From NCBI GenBank assembly GCA_002338655.1, contig DDIU01000049.1, forward strand, positions 239 through 64,238: a DNA stretch of 64,000 nt, written 5' to 3'. This DNA comes from Flammeovirgaceae bacterium UBA1842 (lineage in GTDB: Bacteria > Bacteroidota > Bacteroidia > Cytophagales > Cyclobacteriaceae). Positions 17,401-26,153 of the stretch are shown one piece after another (position 1 is the stretch's first letter; each line of letters opens with the position of its first letter). The notes under the pieces were generated by a model. It had not been told where the DNA came from. It was given only the letters and a program-made list of their open reading frames with translations, and did not search any database. A program made the position numbers and the translations under genes.

Positions 17401-18467
17401 AAATCCATATCACCATCATTATCAAAATCTGCTTCCTTAGCTTCACCTGAATTATTTGGAAAAATAATATGACTCCCTGCATCGGTAAACGTTCCTGTGC
17501 CGTTGTTAGTAAATAGCCTAATTCCATCATTAAAAGATCCATCAGGTGCCCTAAAAACAATGTCTGAATCCATATCTCCATCAAAATCAGCTACTACCAG
17601 TGCCCGATGCTGACCAGCATAATTACCCATCAATGGTGCGCCAGGTGCAGCCACAAAATCGAGATTGTTATTAATTAACACTTGTATTTCAGTACTTTCA
17701 TTTTCTATTACGATGTCAGCATCACCATCGCCATCTAAATCCGCTAATATCAAATCATGGTTCAAATATTGATAACTCGTAACAGCTTGTTTAGTAAAAT
17801 TACCACTGCCACCATTTAACCAAACTGCTAACTGAGTACTTGCACCGTATGGCCCATATTGTAAAAGGATATCCAAATCGCCATCGCCATCAAAATCAGC
17901 AACCGCACTTGACGATATTATATATAAGTTTTCAGTAGTAAGTTCAGTTTGGCTGAAGGATAAGCCACCCTCATTACTGAAAATAATGGGATTGTTGATA
18001 TAAGAAATATAAACGGCATCCAAATCACCATCTTTATCCATATCCCCGACATGAATATTTTGTGGATAAGGCAAGCCCAATTGTTGCACCTGTGTGAAAA
18101 ATATGGTCTGTGCTTCCGTTCGGTTTGAACTGCCTGTTATGCCACTTTTCTTGTTCTCAATACGATGCTTAAATCTGTCTTTAAACTTGGTTTCCTTTTT
18201 CTCCTGTGCACTTGCCGCACTCACCACCACACCCATGGCCAATGCCAATGCCCAGTGTTTATAGCTCATTTTCAACTTCTCCCCTGTTCTATTACTAAAA
18301 CTTTGGATTTGCTTTTCTAAGCGTTTTAGTCTTTCAACTACTGTATATCTTTTGCGATTGGTTTTTTCTTGAAAGTAGCCCTCTTCAATACCTTTTTGAA
18401 ACCTTGCAGCTAACTTAGTGTGCTTGTCTTTGAGCCTTCTGAGGAGTTGTCGATTGATGTTGTTCAT
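14451..18467 (-). CDS. Secreted FG-GAP/LRR/Ig-like protein with T9SS sorting domain
   Basis: A 1338-residue surface or secreted protein. Domains in order: a basic helical segment (1-66); a signal peptide starting at Met67 (MSYKHWALALAMG to ASAQ); about fourteen FG-GAP/VCBS blades with Ca-binding motifs such as DFDGDGDLD, between about residues 140 and 830; a short LRR (GLDLNNNNLEGVIP and following, about 880-930); an Ig-like domain (YQWFKND to YYCEAKNS); two carboxypeptidase-regulatory-like domains; and a type A T9SS sorting domain at the end (LLMYPNPTSELIKI, then QYIIKVYD). The start ATG overlaps the stop of the upstream gene by 4 bp. If initiation is at 18269 instead, the basic segment is not made. 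Confidence 0.9.
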   Translation of the reverse strand: MNNINRQLLRRLKDKHTKLAARFQKGIEEGYFQEKTNRKRYTVVERLKRLEKQIQSFSNRTGEKLKMSYKHWALALAMGVVVSAASAQEKKETKFKDRFKHRIENKKSGITGSSNRTEAQTIFFTQVQQLGLPYPQNIHVGDMDKDGDLDAVYISYINNPIIFSNEGGLSFSQTELTTENLYIISSSAVADFDGDGDLDILLQYGPYGASTQLAVWLNGGSGNFTKQAVTSYQYLNHDLILADLDGDGDADIVIENESTEIQVLINNNLDFVAAPGAPLMGNYAGQHRALVVADFDGDMDSDIVFRAPDGSFNDGIRLFTNNGTGTFTDAGSHIIFPNNSGEAKEADFDNDGDMDFVIATSIYPDSEITAFLNDGNGVFTPQTPISILNGQYPNLVHTPDINNDNFDDIVLSNENDSTYVMQGDGLGGFTLRDEFPGQSIPGDFDADADTDFIVFGTNISIFENQGSFTFVKSANDLALVSTSYDIDVADVDEDGNLDIVQAGRSRVWLNDGSGQNFTVSQEIDGDSNQQELKDLDGDGDLDLVRAIDDGTNYPGLEIWLNTSGVFTYNSSIGQGIFDVRGFKLEDLDKDGDFDIFSLVRTGSFTYFLKTFINQGGLSFAELSNVDISPDDLSQFELGDIDGDSDIDAIIANGTSGLRVVFNGGSGDMTLGSFIVPSGTNFNISDVSLANLDGDSDLDVFASNGYETGGTVYSYVFLNDGTGLFTDSGQNVDTGTSYSNSLADLDGDGDLDLMTTRYFSNTSVWINDGSANFSFDHDLISISDDYSKPVFGDFDNDGNNDFVMGGAYGPTIIFLNDGMGTNSLEADSLALVNLYDVTNGDAWTDKTNWKTGDVSTWFGVTVATDRVTGLDLNNNNLEGVIPASFNGLNELLTVDLSGNKISEIQADLSGLTKLTSIDLSDNNLDFADFELIGSIPGLVVGAQTPVDTPQNEEIPVGSPITLSFVVDGTGNTYQWFKNDNILTDSTRNQIVIESISRENQGIYYCEAKNSAVPSLVLTSALKSAFGTASVTGRLLINDTDPATKGEMTLLKVTASDGYDTTAVVDINNIGEFSFGSVVLADYLIVGFADTVQHQGALPTYYQTTGRTAFWAEADTLFLANNFDLDLVSVIYTNPVGDVGVFSGYLEEERDDTGGRVEARERVRRVGVSMRRGRRTSRTSGTGDLAYYVYTNDNGEFLISGVKPGEYNVDIQYPGYPMDEESFLDITIGEGVKDKEVSIAALVEDGKITVRQLIILSTDKETSGLLMYPNPTSELIKIIDKEGRNGLSVELYDMGGNNLQKLFFDKETDINVKTLPIGQYIIKVYDGSGYEILTQRVLIE

Positions 18468-19552
18468 GATGAAACAGTTTCATTTTCTTTTAATTCAGGA
18501 TTTGACCAAAACACCTCATCTTTTGAGATCACAGAGGTTTTGTGCATTTGCTTGGCACTATTCAGAATATTGGGCCTCAATTTGCCTGGCAACACCTTTA
18601 AATCAAATATCTCTTCTACTGATGTCTTATATAAAATATGTCCACAAGGTTGCCCTGTAGGTATGTATATCACTGTTATCCCACATACTATAGATTTGTC
18701 TGCAATAGGTGCTTCTTTAAAAAGCGAACTGTTAGGCCTTAACTTAGATGTGGATACAAACAAATAATCCCCAATTTTATCCATCCCCCTTACAAACCCA
18801 TTGATTTGGGTAATAATGTCATATTTGCCTGTGTTCACATTCACCTTTATCACTTCGCCTGTGGCTGAAAGCAGCATCCAGAGTGAACCGTCATACAACC
18901 TTGGAGAATGTGGTACTGGTAAATTATCCAATATAATTTCATTGGAATCCAGATCAATCAGCACCCCTCCTTTCATCATATTGTCATTCCACGATCGGGC
19001 AGCATTACCAGAACCCAATGCAGATACGTATTTTGGTTTGTGAGTAATTGGGTCAACTGCCAAACCATTCAAATGACATCGGTCTTCAGGTTTCAGATCA
19101 GTAATGAACGAAGGCCTCCAATATTCCTGAAAACTTAAGTTTTCATCAAACAATGAAAGGCAACTGAATAGGGTATTCACTCCCATCAGGCCTTCACTTG
19201 TGTAATGAATATCGTGTAAATCCAATGTACCTGTGTGGTAAGTTACCCTTGGAATAAATAGGCTGTCATATACGTTAGGGTTAGGTGGATAATTTTTAGC
19301 CATTCCCACAGAATTAGTGGTAATAATCAATTCATCACGGGTGGCCAACGCAAAATTCTCTCCTTTGATGGTCATTCCCATGGGCTTATCAAAATTCCTG
19401 GGCAATTGAATAAGCTGATTCTCGTCCTTGGCTGAGAAAATCACCACTTTGCCTGTTTGATAGGTGCTTATGGCAAGAGAGCATTTTAGACCAAGTAATA
19501 ACTCTGGAATATTTGGTGTATACGTGTAACTAAATGGAGGAGGTGGAGTCAT
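18464..19552 (-). CDS. TIGR03032-family protein (probable beta-propeller)
   Basis: A 362-residue protein matching the uncharacterised TIGR03032 family by its start (LLLGLKCSLAISTYQTGKV, about 17-35) and its HLNGLAVDP segment (about 166-174), a pattern I recognise from memory rather than from a search. There is no signal peptide, so it should be cytosolic. Repeating beta-rich segments suggest a propeller. Its stop overlaps the start of the FG-GAP gene by 4 bp (ATGA), strong evidence of coupled translation and a shared process. The function is unknown. Confidence 0.75.
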   Translation of the reverse strand: MTPPPPFSYTYTPNIPELLLGLKCSLAISTYQTGKVVIFSAKDENQLIQLPRNFDKPMGMTIKGENFALATRDELIITTNSVGMAKNYPPNPNVYDSLFIPRVTYHTGTLDLHDIHYTSEGLMGVNTLFSCLSLFDENLSFQEYWRPSFITDLKPEDRCHLNGLAVDPITHKPKYVSALGSGNAARSWNDNMMKGGVLIDLDSNEIILDNLPVPHSPRLYDGSLWMLLSATGEVIKVNVNTGKYDIITQINGFVRGMDKIGDYLFVSTSKLRPNSSLFKEAPIADKSIVCGITVIYIPTGQPCGHILYKTSVEEIFDLKVLPGKLRPNILNSAKQMHKTSVISKDEVFWSNPELKENETVSS

Positions 19553-19561
19553 AAATTCTAA

Positions 19562-20020
19562 TCAATTTCTAGTCATTGTAAATACATTTTCACCTCCCAC
19601 AGCCGATTTACGACCTCCTTCGCCATAAACTGTTCCTTCCCATATAAAAGAAAAAATCAGTGAAGCTTCCGTGATTTCATCTATTGTAATGTCAACATTT
19701 GAAGTGGTTATTACCTTGGCAGTATCATCTTTAAACGACCAAGTATCGGTGTCATTAAAAACAATAGTACCGTTGGTGGAGGTGAAGCCATTTTCAGAAA
19801 ATGTAAGAGTAAACCCAGTAAATACTTCGGTATAGTCAATGTCATCTACTTTTACAGATAAAATATTCCATTGGGTGCCCGAAGTGGCGTCACCTACTAG
19901 TAATTTTGTAACACGTTGAACTTCCGTTTCCGGGACTGGATCACTGCCACCACTTTTGCATGAAATACTTTGAAGTGTAACGGCTAAAATAAATACTGAT
20001 AAGATGGTGCGCAAAATCAT
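19562..20020 (-). CDS. Putative lipoprotein, unknown function
   Basis: From ATG 20020 the product has 152 residues. A hydrophobic leader ending TLQSISCKSGGSDP gives a lipobox-like Cys followed by the Gly/Ser-rich spacer common in Bacteroidota lipoproteins. The mature part is a small beta-rich domain (WNILSVKVDDIDYT, FTLTFSENGFTSTNGT), like the lipocalin-type lipoproteins of the phylum. The longer frame from 20047 adds nine residues that would spoil the leader. It is 9 bp upstream of the TIGR03032 gene and probably in the same transcript. Confidence 0.75.
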   Translation of the reverse strand: MILRTILSVFILAVTLQSISCKSGGSDPVPETEVQRVTKLLVGDATSGTQWNILSVKVDDIDYTEVFTGFTLTFSENGFTSTNGTIVFNDTDTWSFKDDTAKVITTSNVDITIDEITEASLIFSFIWEGTVYGEGGRKSAVGGENVFTMTRN

Positions 20021-20177
20021 AACAGAAGGGTTTAGAAAATTTAACAAGAAATATAGAAAAATTCTGAAAAGAATCCTAGATTAACTTATATAATAACTAT
20101 GTTTAATGTTCATTGGCCCGGCATGAGCGGTGTCTTTAATAGTTTGAAATATTAAAATAAGATCGTAACATTTGCCA

Positions 20178-20912
20178 ATGAAATTTTTTAAAGGGATTCA
20201 TGTGGGCTACGCCTTTGTGGTATTCACCGTCCTATTCATTGTTCTGTTGCCCTTTTTTATGGTGCCGATTATATTTAAATCCCGATTTCAATGGACGGGC
20301 GTATTAAATAGAATATGGGCTCGCTCATTTTTCACTTTAACTTTCTTTAAATACGACATAGAATATCGCTTTAAACCAAATAAAGATCAACAGTATATAT
20401 TTTGTCCCAATCACTTTTCCTATCTGGATATCCCCACAATGGGGCTGAATAAAATCAATGCTATTTTCGTAGGGAAGAACGATATGGAGCGGGTTCCGAT
20501 TTTTGGGTTTATGTATAAAAAACTGCATATCACAGTGGATAGGAAAAGCCTGAAAAGTAAGTATTCTACTTTTGTAAGATCATTGCAGGCGTTGGATGAT
20601 GGAAAAAATCTGATGATATTCCCTGAAGGGGGAATGCTTTCTCAAGAAGTACCTCGTATGGCTCGATTTAAAGATGGTGCATTCCGTGCTGCCATTGAGA
20701 AACAAATTCCAATCGTACCCGTCACTATTCCTTTTAATTGGATAATTTTGCCAGACGGAAGTTTTCAAGCCAATCAACATCTACTCAAGGTGGTTTATCA
20801 TGAGCCAATTGAGACCAAGGGGATGACCTTGGATGACCTTAAAAGATTAAAGGAGAAAACGTTCGACACCATAGATTTAGAATTGAAATTTCAGTTAAAT
20901 GAAAATCGATAA
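20178..20912 (+). CDS. plsC: 1-acyl-sn-glycerol-3-phosphate acyltransferase
   Basis: Acylates lysophosphatidic acid to phosphatidic acid at the inner membrane. It has the NHX4D-type motif NHFSYLDIP (about 78-86), the FPEGG motif (about 152-156) and one strong N-terminal membrane segment (about 8-34). The ATG at 20178 is preferred over an in-frame TTG at 20172. A near-match to TAnnTTTG (AACATTTG, 20167-20174) ends four bases before the ATG. The 3' end overlaps gatC by 14 bp. Confidence 0.92.
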   Translation: MKFFKGIHVGYAFVVFTVLFIVLLPFFMVPIIFKSRFQWTGVLNRIWARSFFTLTFFKYDIEYRFKPNKDQQYIFCPNHFSYLDIPTMGLNKINAIFVGKNDMERVPIFGFMYKKLHITVDRKSLKSKYSTFVRSLQALDDGKNLMIFPEGGMLSQEVPRMARFKDGAFRAAIEKQIPIVPVTIPFNWIILPDGSFQANQHLLKVVYHEPIETKGMTLDDLKRLKEKTFDTIDLELKFQLNENR

Positions 20913-21186
20913 AGAATTACTAAATAAAACAGCTCATTTAGCAAGACTTGAATTTGATGATAGTGCCGCTGAAGAAATGATGTCGGATATGACAAAAATT
21001 ATCACCTGGGTTGAAAAATTAAATGAGGTCGATACTGAAAATGTAGCCCCGCTTACTACAATGTCTCACGAAATAAATGTGTTAAGAAATGATGAGGTGA
21101 AGCCACATTTAAGTCATGAGCGTGCACTTAAAAATGCGCCTAAAAAGGATGCTGATTATTTCAGGGTCCCTAAAGTAATGGAGTAA
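20899..21186 (+). CDS. gatC: Asp/Glu-tRNA amidotransferase subunit C
   Basis: Small subunit of GatCAB, which converts Glu-tRNA(Gln) or Asp-tRNA(Asn) to the amide. At 95 residues it has typical length. It has the N-terminal LLNKTAHLARLEFDD (about 6-20), then ITWVEKLNEVDTENVAPLT (about 36-54) and the C-terminal KDADYFRVPKVME. It overlaps plsC by 14 bp and is followed within one base by the TPR membrane gene, so the three form an operon. gatA and gatB are not in the window. Confidence 0.95.
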   Translation: MKIDKELLNKTAHLARLEFDDSAAEEMMSDMTKIITWVEKLNEVDTENVAPLTTMSHEINVLRNDEVKPHLSHERALKNAPKKDADYFRVPKVME

Positions 21187-21187
21187 C

Positions 21188-24100
21188 ATGCAATCGAAAT
21201 ATTTTTGGAACCAATGGCCTAAGGCCTACAAATATTCTTATCTACTTTTCTTGACATTATTTGTTATGGCCATGCTATGGATGGCCGTTAGCTATGTCAT
21301 CGGTGTGGGCAATGTTTTAGATTGGAACATCCTCGCACAAGTGGATAAGGCAGAAATAATTGTTAAGACCTTCAAAGTTGGTCCTTTCAACCTATCACAG
21401 TCAGTTGATAGTACCATTTTTACACAAGAATATGCCGGCACAGCCCCTGCCATAAATGTGTTTTCTTATTACTTATTCTTATTGGCGATTACCTTAGTAG
21501 CCACCTTATTGGTGACCGTAATAAGTAACCTCACCCGATTTTGGTACTATGTAGGCATAGCCATATTTGCATTTTTTCTAGTTAGTCTAAAACTTGAATT
21601 ACTGCTGTTTTTTGGCAGTGGGCAGAAGATTGGTTTGGTCATAGCCTTGATCCTTTATTTGCCACTCTCCTTTTATTTCCAAAGTATAAAAACCGAAACC
21701 CCGTTGATAAAACGGTTTCTTGCCTTTTTTGGTGTGGCTATCATTTTAGCTATACTTATTGGATTTGGAACAGATGTGCCACATCCTTTTTTCTATCTGA
21801 GCACCTCAATGATAGGTAGTGCTTTCTTAATTTCCCTTTTATTCATATTCGGGATAGCTCACGAAATAATTGCTTCATTTGTTTACCTACTCTATGGCAG
21901 AGTTAGTTCGCAGGGTACCAAAAATGGATTCATACATTTTATTGTCATCACCCTCTTTTATTTGGTCAATCTTACCCTAGCCTTCCTCCACGAAACGAAT
22001 ATCATCGATTGGGATTTTCTATATGTAAATGTTTTCATTCTACTTATTATTTCTGCCCTTCTTGGAATTTGGGGTTTTAGGCATCGTGAGAATCAATATG
22101 ATTACATATTTAAATTTTATCCCACAGGGGCGTTGACCTTTCTTGGTCTAGGGATAGTTTGTTTTATCACTATTGCTCATCTCCAGACCACAGGTAATGA
22201 TGCAGGACTTGAGATTTTTCGTGATTTTATTCTTTATAGTCACCTTGGCTTTGGCATCATTTTCTTGCTTTACATTATTTCCAATTTTGTATCGCTTCTC
22301 AAAAAGAACCTGCCACTATATCAGGTGCTGTATAGGCCCAATGGCATGCCATACTTTACTTTTAGGTTTGCTGGGATAATCCTTGTTGTGGCTTTTGTAT
22401 TAAAATCAAACTGGCAAGTACCCGTATTTCAAGGCAAAGCCGCCTATTACAATAGTGTGGCTGATCTTCATCAATATAATGGTGAAAAACAACTTGCCGA
22501 ACGGTATTATAAGGAGGCCGCTAATTATGCCCTCTATAATCACAAATCAAACTATTCCTTGGCCGTATTGTCAGAGCGATCGGGCAATGATGAACAAGCA
22601 TTGTACAGATATAAAGAGGCCACAAAAAAATGGCCCAGTCCCCAAGCTTATGTCAACCTTTCAAATCTACATCTAAAAAATCAGCAGTTTTTTGATGCAC
22701 TTTTTACCGCAAAGGAAGCGGTTAAAAAATATCCTGAAAGCCCTGAGGTATTAAACACATTAGGGTTGATATATGGGAAAACGAGCATCATAGATTCTGC
22801 TATATACTATCTGGATAAAGCCAGTAAAATAGAGCCGGATAAAGGTGGTGCGATAAGTAATATCATGGCACTTTTAGCCAAGAATACATTTGAAATACCC
22901 GTTGACACAGTGCTTAAAGAATATCAGGTAGGAGATGATCCGATTAGCATCAATAATAAATTAGTTCTGGGTAATAAAACACAACAGTTTTTAAATATCC
23001 CCTTTAGCAAGTCCGATTCTGCACTTACCCTTGTGGATGCAAGTATTTTAGAAAATATGGCTATCAATAGTCTTTATGATAAGGATACAGCGAGTACGGA
23101 GCCAATAACCGCCTATAGTAGATACCCTTCCAATGTTGCCTTTAAAGAATCATTGGAATATGCTGCATGTCTGCAGTTATATAATAACGGGGACATCAAT
23201 AATGCATTTAGAAGGCTCAACTGGCTAGCCAATACCAGTGAGCAAATGGCAGCCAAATATTTTGATGACATCGGGCTTTGGGCTCTGGAACAAGGTGCAG
23301 CTGACGTGGCCATTGAATATTTCCAGTGGGCAAAAGATAAGGGGTATGACGATGCTGCTTTGCACCTGGCAATTGCTTTAGCTGAAAATCAAAATATCCC
23401 TCAGGCTATTCATAATTGGAATGAACTGGTTCAAGCCGATGATCCTAGCTTAAAACAAATAGCTCAAAGTATGAGCTCAGTATTGTCATTAACCCCTTCT
23501 GAGGCCATGAGAAGGGAGGATAGCCAGTTGTATCTTTTTGAAAGATTTATGTTGAGTGCCACAGACACACTATTGTTCAATTCATTGGTAAACCATTTTG
23601 AAGACCCGAATTATAAAGCACAGGCGATATTGGATATGGCACGAAAGCTTTGGAAACGTGATTTATCGAATTCGGCTATAGAAATATACTCCATGGCCAA
23701 AGGATTAAATATTACAGATGAGGAATTATATAATAATCTCCAGTTTTTTGAGCTTCGAATGCTTGCAGCTGATGGTAATATCAGAGGGTTAGCACAAAAA
23801 ATCAATCAAGATATCGAGTTTGACACTTCACACAATCTTGAAAAGGCCTACTTTACTGGCTTAATCAATGAGGCTAATGGAGATTCAATTGCAGCTTTAA
23901 TTAATTATAAATTTATATCCGATCGAAATCCATTTTATGAAGAATCAGTCATTGCTGCAGCTCGCTATTTTGGTAAGTCGGATGCATTTAAAAGCTATAA
24001 TGTTTTATTAAGTGCATTGGAGATCAACCCAAGGTCTATCAAGCTATTGAAGGCTTATATTTACCAATGTGCCTTGGTTCAACAAAACACTTCTGCTAAT

Positions 24101-24205
24101 ATTGCCCTTGCAACATTGAAACCGTTGGTTTCCTATTCAGAATACAATATGATAGAGGCCAATTACAAAGAATTAGTAAATAAAATGAATGAAGAGTGGC
24201 CTTAA
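21188..24205 (+). CDS. Polytopic membrane protein with C-terminal TPR repeats
   Basis: A 1005-residue protein of unknown function. The first 415 residues or so are hydrophobic, with about ten or eleven membrane segments. The rest is soluble and helical, with TPR-like repeats such as YYNSVADLHQYNGEKQLAER (about 420-440) and VLNTLGLIYGKTSIIDSAIY (about 517-536), and continues degenerate to the end. The likely layout is a membrane platform with a large TPR arm. The orientation of the arm cannot be fixed from sequence. It begins one base after gatC and is probably cotranscribed. Confidence 0.75.
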   Translation: MQSKYFWNQWPKAYKYSYLLFLTLFVMAMLWMAVSYVIGVGNVLDWNILAQVDKAEIIVKTFKVGPFNLSQSVDSTIFTQEYAGTAPAINVFSYYLFLLAITLVATLLVTVISNLTRFWYYVGIAIFAFFLVSLKLELLLFFGSGQKIGLVIALILYLPLSFYFQSIKTETPLIKRFLAFFGVAIILAILIGFGTDVPHPFFYLSTSMIGSAFLISLLFIFGIAHEIIASFVYLLYGRVSSQGTKNGFIHFIVITLFYLVNLTLAFLHETNIIDWDFLYVNVFILLIISALLGIWGFRHRENQYDYIFKFYPTGALTFLGLGIVCFITIAHLQTTGNDAGLEIFRDFILYSHLGFGIIFLLYIISNFVSLLKKNLPLYQVLYRPNGMPYFTFRFAGIILVVAFVLKSNWQVPVFQGKAAYYNSVADLHQYNGEKQLAERYYKEAANYALYNHKSNYSLAVLSERSGNDEQALYRYKEATKKWPSPQAYVNLSNLHLKNQQFFDALFTAKEAVKKYPESPEVLNTLGLIYGKTSIIDSAIYYLDKASKIEPDKGGAISNIMALLAKNTFEIPVDTVLKEYQVGDDPISINNKLVLGNKTQQFLNIPFSKSDSALTLVDASILENMAINSLYDKDTASTEPITAYSRYPSNVAFKESLEYAACLQLYNNGDINNAFRRLNWLANTSEQMAAKYFDDIGLWALEQGAADVAIEYFQWAKDKGYDDAALHLAIALAENQNIPQAIHNWNELVQADDPSLKQIAQSMSSVLSLTPSEAMRREDSQLYLFERFMLSATDTLLFNSLVNHFEDPNYKAQAILDMARKLWKRDLSNSAIEIYSMAKGLNITDEELYNNLQFFELRMLAADGNIRGLAQKINQDIEFDTSHNLEKAYFTGLINEANGDSIAALINYKFISDRNPFYEESVIAAARYFGKSDAFKSYNVLLSALEINPRSIKLLKAYIYQCALVQQNTSANIALATLKPLVSYSEYNMIEANYKELVNKMNEEWP

Positions 24206-24265
24206 TATAGTGCCATAAATCAATGAAAATAAAATTTTAAATTTATCGCTTTAAATACTTGTCCC

Positions 24266-25348
24266 ATGGAATTAAAGAAAATAGCCCTCAACGACCTTCA
24301 TGAAAAACTCGGTGCTAAAATGGTGCCTTTTGCAGGATACAATATGCCAGTGAGATACTCCTCTGACATTGAAGAACACATGACTGTAAGGAATGGGGTA
24401 GGCATGTTTGATGTGTCACACATGGGTGAGTTTTTAATAACCGGGCCAAATGCTTTGGCATTGATCCAAAAGGTGACTTCTAATGATGCTTCGAAATTAG
24501 AGATCGGCAAGGTACAATACTCCTATTTACCCAATGACAAAGGAGGTATTGTTGACGATTTGTTGGTGTATCAGATACGGGAAGAGGAATATATGTTGGT
24601 GGTGAATGCCTCCAATATTGATAAAGATTGGTCATGGATAGTTTCCAAAAATGACATAGGGGCCACTATGAAAAACATCTCCGATGACTTTTCCCTATTT
24701 GCCGTTCAAGGGCCAAAGGCTACTGAATCTTTGCAAAAATTGACTTCCGTTGATCTGTCTAATATTCCATTTTATACTTTCGCTATAGGTGATTTTGCCG
24801 GTGCTGAGCATGTCATAATTTCTGCTACAGGTTATACTGGCTCAGGTGGATTTGAGATTTATCTGCACAATAGAGATGCCGAAATGATATGGAATAAAAT
24901 CATGGAAGCAGGTGCTGAATTTGATCTTAAACCAATAGGCCTAGGTGCACGGGATACGTTACGCATGGAAATGGGCTTTTGCCTTTATGGCAATGATATT
25001 GATGATAACACTTCACCCTTGGAAGCAGGCCTAGGATGGATTACTAAGTTTACCAAAGAGTTTACCAACTCAGCAGCCCTTCAAAAACAGAAAGAAGCGG
25101 GCGTAACCAAGAAATTAATTGGCTTTAAGATGATCGATCGGGGTATCCCTCGTCATAATTATGAAATTCAGGATGCAAAGGGGAACACCATTGGAAGAGT
25201 TACCTCAGGCACCCAATCGCCTGTATTGTCACAAGGTATTGGAATGGGGTATGTAAATACTGAGTTTGCCAAAGCAGATACTGAAATATACATAGCTGTA
25301 AGAAACAAAGCACTGAAGGCTGTGGTAAGTAAGTTGCCGTTGATTTAG
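24266..25348 (+). CDS. gcvT: Glycine cleavage system T protein (aminomethyltransferase)
   Basis: Transfers the methylene group of the lipoyl-bound aminomethyl to tetrahydrofolate and releases ammonia. It is full length at 360 residues. The N-terminal ALNDLHEKLGAKMVPFAGYNMP, VGMFDVSHMGEF (about 46-57), GYTGSGGFEIY and the GLGARDTLRMEMGFCLYGND folate/active-site region (about 226-245) are all intact, including the conserved Asp in ARDTLR. It stands alone; gcvH and gcvP are elsewhere. A palindromic element follows the stop codon. Confidence 0.96.
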   Translation: MELKKIALNDLHEKLGAKMVPFAGYNMPVRYSSDIEEHMTVRNGVGMFDVSHMGEFLITGPNALALIQKVTSNDASKLEIGKVQYSYLPNDKGGIVDDLLVYQIREEEYMLVVNASNIDKDWSWIVSKNDIGATMKNISDDFSLFAVQGPKATESLQKLTSVDLSNIPFYTFAIGDFAGAEHVIISATGYTGSGGFEIYLHNRDAEMIWNKIMEAGAEFDLKPIGLGARDTLRMEMGFCLYGNDIDDNTSPLEAGLGWITKFTKEFTNSAALQKQKEAGVTKKLIGFKMIDRGIPRHNYEIQDAKGNTIGRVTSGTQSPVLSQGIGMGYVNTEFAKADTEIYIAVRNKALKAVVSKLPLI

Positions 25349-25353
25349 AAATA

Positions 25354-25420
25354 CTCTGTGTTTCTTCTCTGTGATCTCTGCGGTAAGGATAAACCACTGA
25401 GCACACAGAGCCACACAGAG
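25354..25420. repeat. CTCTGTG/CACAGAG palindromic element
   Basis: Left arm CTCTGTG-TTTCTT-CTCTGTG (25354-25373), then TCTCTG near 25375. The right arm has CACAGAG-CCA-CACAGAG (25404-25420). The arms pair into an imperfect hairpin around the centre GGTAAGGATAAACC. It fills the gap after gcvT and could end transcription, but lacks a T run. It looks like an extragenic repeat family. Confidence 0.6.
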
Positions 25421-25449
25421 AAATTATCCATATTCCCTATAATTGCAAT

Positions 25450-26151
25450 ATGAAAACTGTCGATGTTTGCTTAAGCCCAGATCTCATTCACTTGTATGAT
25501 GTTTCTGACAAGGTTGTTGTAGTAGTTGATATTCTGAGGGCAACATCTTGCATGACGGCAGGATTGGCCAACGGAGTAAAAAGTATTACTCCTTATCAAA
25601 ATCTAGAGCAATGCGAATTCATGAAATACAAAGGCTATTTAATAGCTGGTGAACGGGATGGACAAAAAGTAGATGGTTTTGACCTTGGTAATTCTCCGTT
25701 CGACTATTTGGATGAAAGTGTCAGAGGCAAAAAAGTAGCTGTAACCACTACTAATGGTACTGTCGCCATTGAAAAATCAAAACGTGCCATTGAGGTGATT
25801 ATAGGTTCATTTTTGAATATCTCTGCTGTGGCTGCTCATGTTAAAAAACAACGGCAAAACGTATTGATATTATGTGCAGGTTGGAAGGGGAAAATCAATT
25901 TGGAAGACTCACTTTTTACTGGAGCGCTGGTTGATAAATTGATTGATGATTTCGCTTTTGAAAGTGATGCACCTCTTTTAGCTCAAGCCTGCTATCTTCA
26001 AATGAAAGATGATATGCTTCATCGAGTTCAAAACTCATCACATGCTAAGCGACTAAACAGACTGAATGTTCAAAAAGACATCGAATACTGTCTTAAATTA
26101 GATGAGTTTGATATAGTGCCCAGGTTAGTGGGTGAAGAACTAGTCGTCTAA
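25450..26151 (+). CDS. comB: 2-phosphosulfolactate phosphatase (ComB-like)
   Basis: A ComB family member of 233 residues. Recognisable segments are VVVVVDILRATSCMTAGLANG (about 21-41), AGERDGQKVDGFDLGNSP (about 66-83) and TTTNGTVAI (about 99-107), then LILCAGWKGKINLEDSLFTGALV (about 138-160). In methanogens ComB removes phosphate from 2-phosphosulfolactate on the way to coenzyme M; bacteria with ComB make sulfolactate-type sulfonates. No comA or comC is nearby. A role in sulfonate or sulfonolipid metabolism is inference. Confidence 0.88.
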   Translation: MKTVDVCLSPDLIHLYDVSDKVVVVVDILRATSCMTAGLANGVKSITPYQNLEQCEFMKYKGYLIAGERDGQKVDGFDLGNSPFDYLDESVRGKKVAVTTTNGTVAIEKSKRAIEVIIGSFLNISAVAAHVKKQRQNVLILCAGWKGKINLEDSLFTGALVDKLIDDFAFESDAPLLAQACYLQMKDDMLHRVQNSSHAKRLNRLNVQKDIEYCLKLDEFDIVPRLVGEELVV

Positions 26152-26153
26152 GT

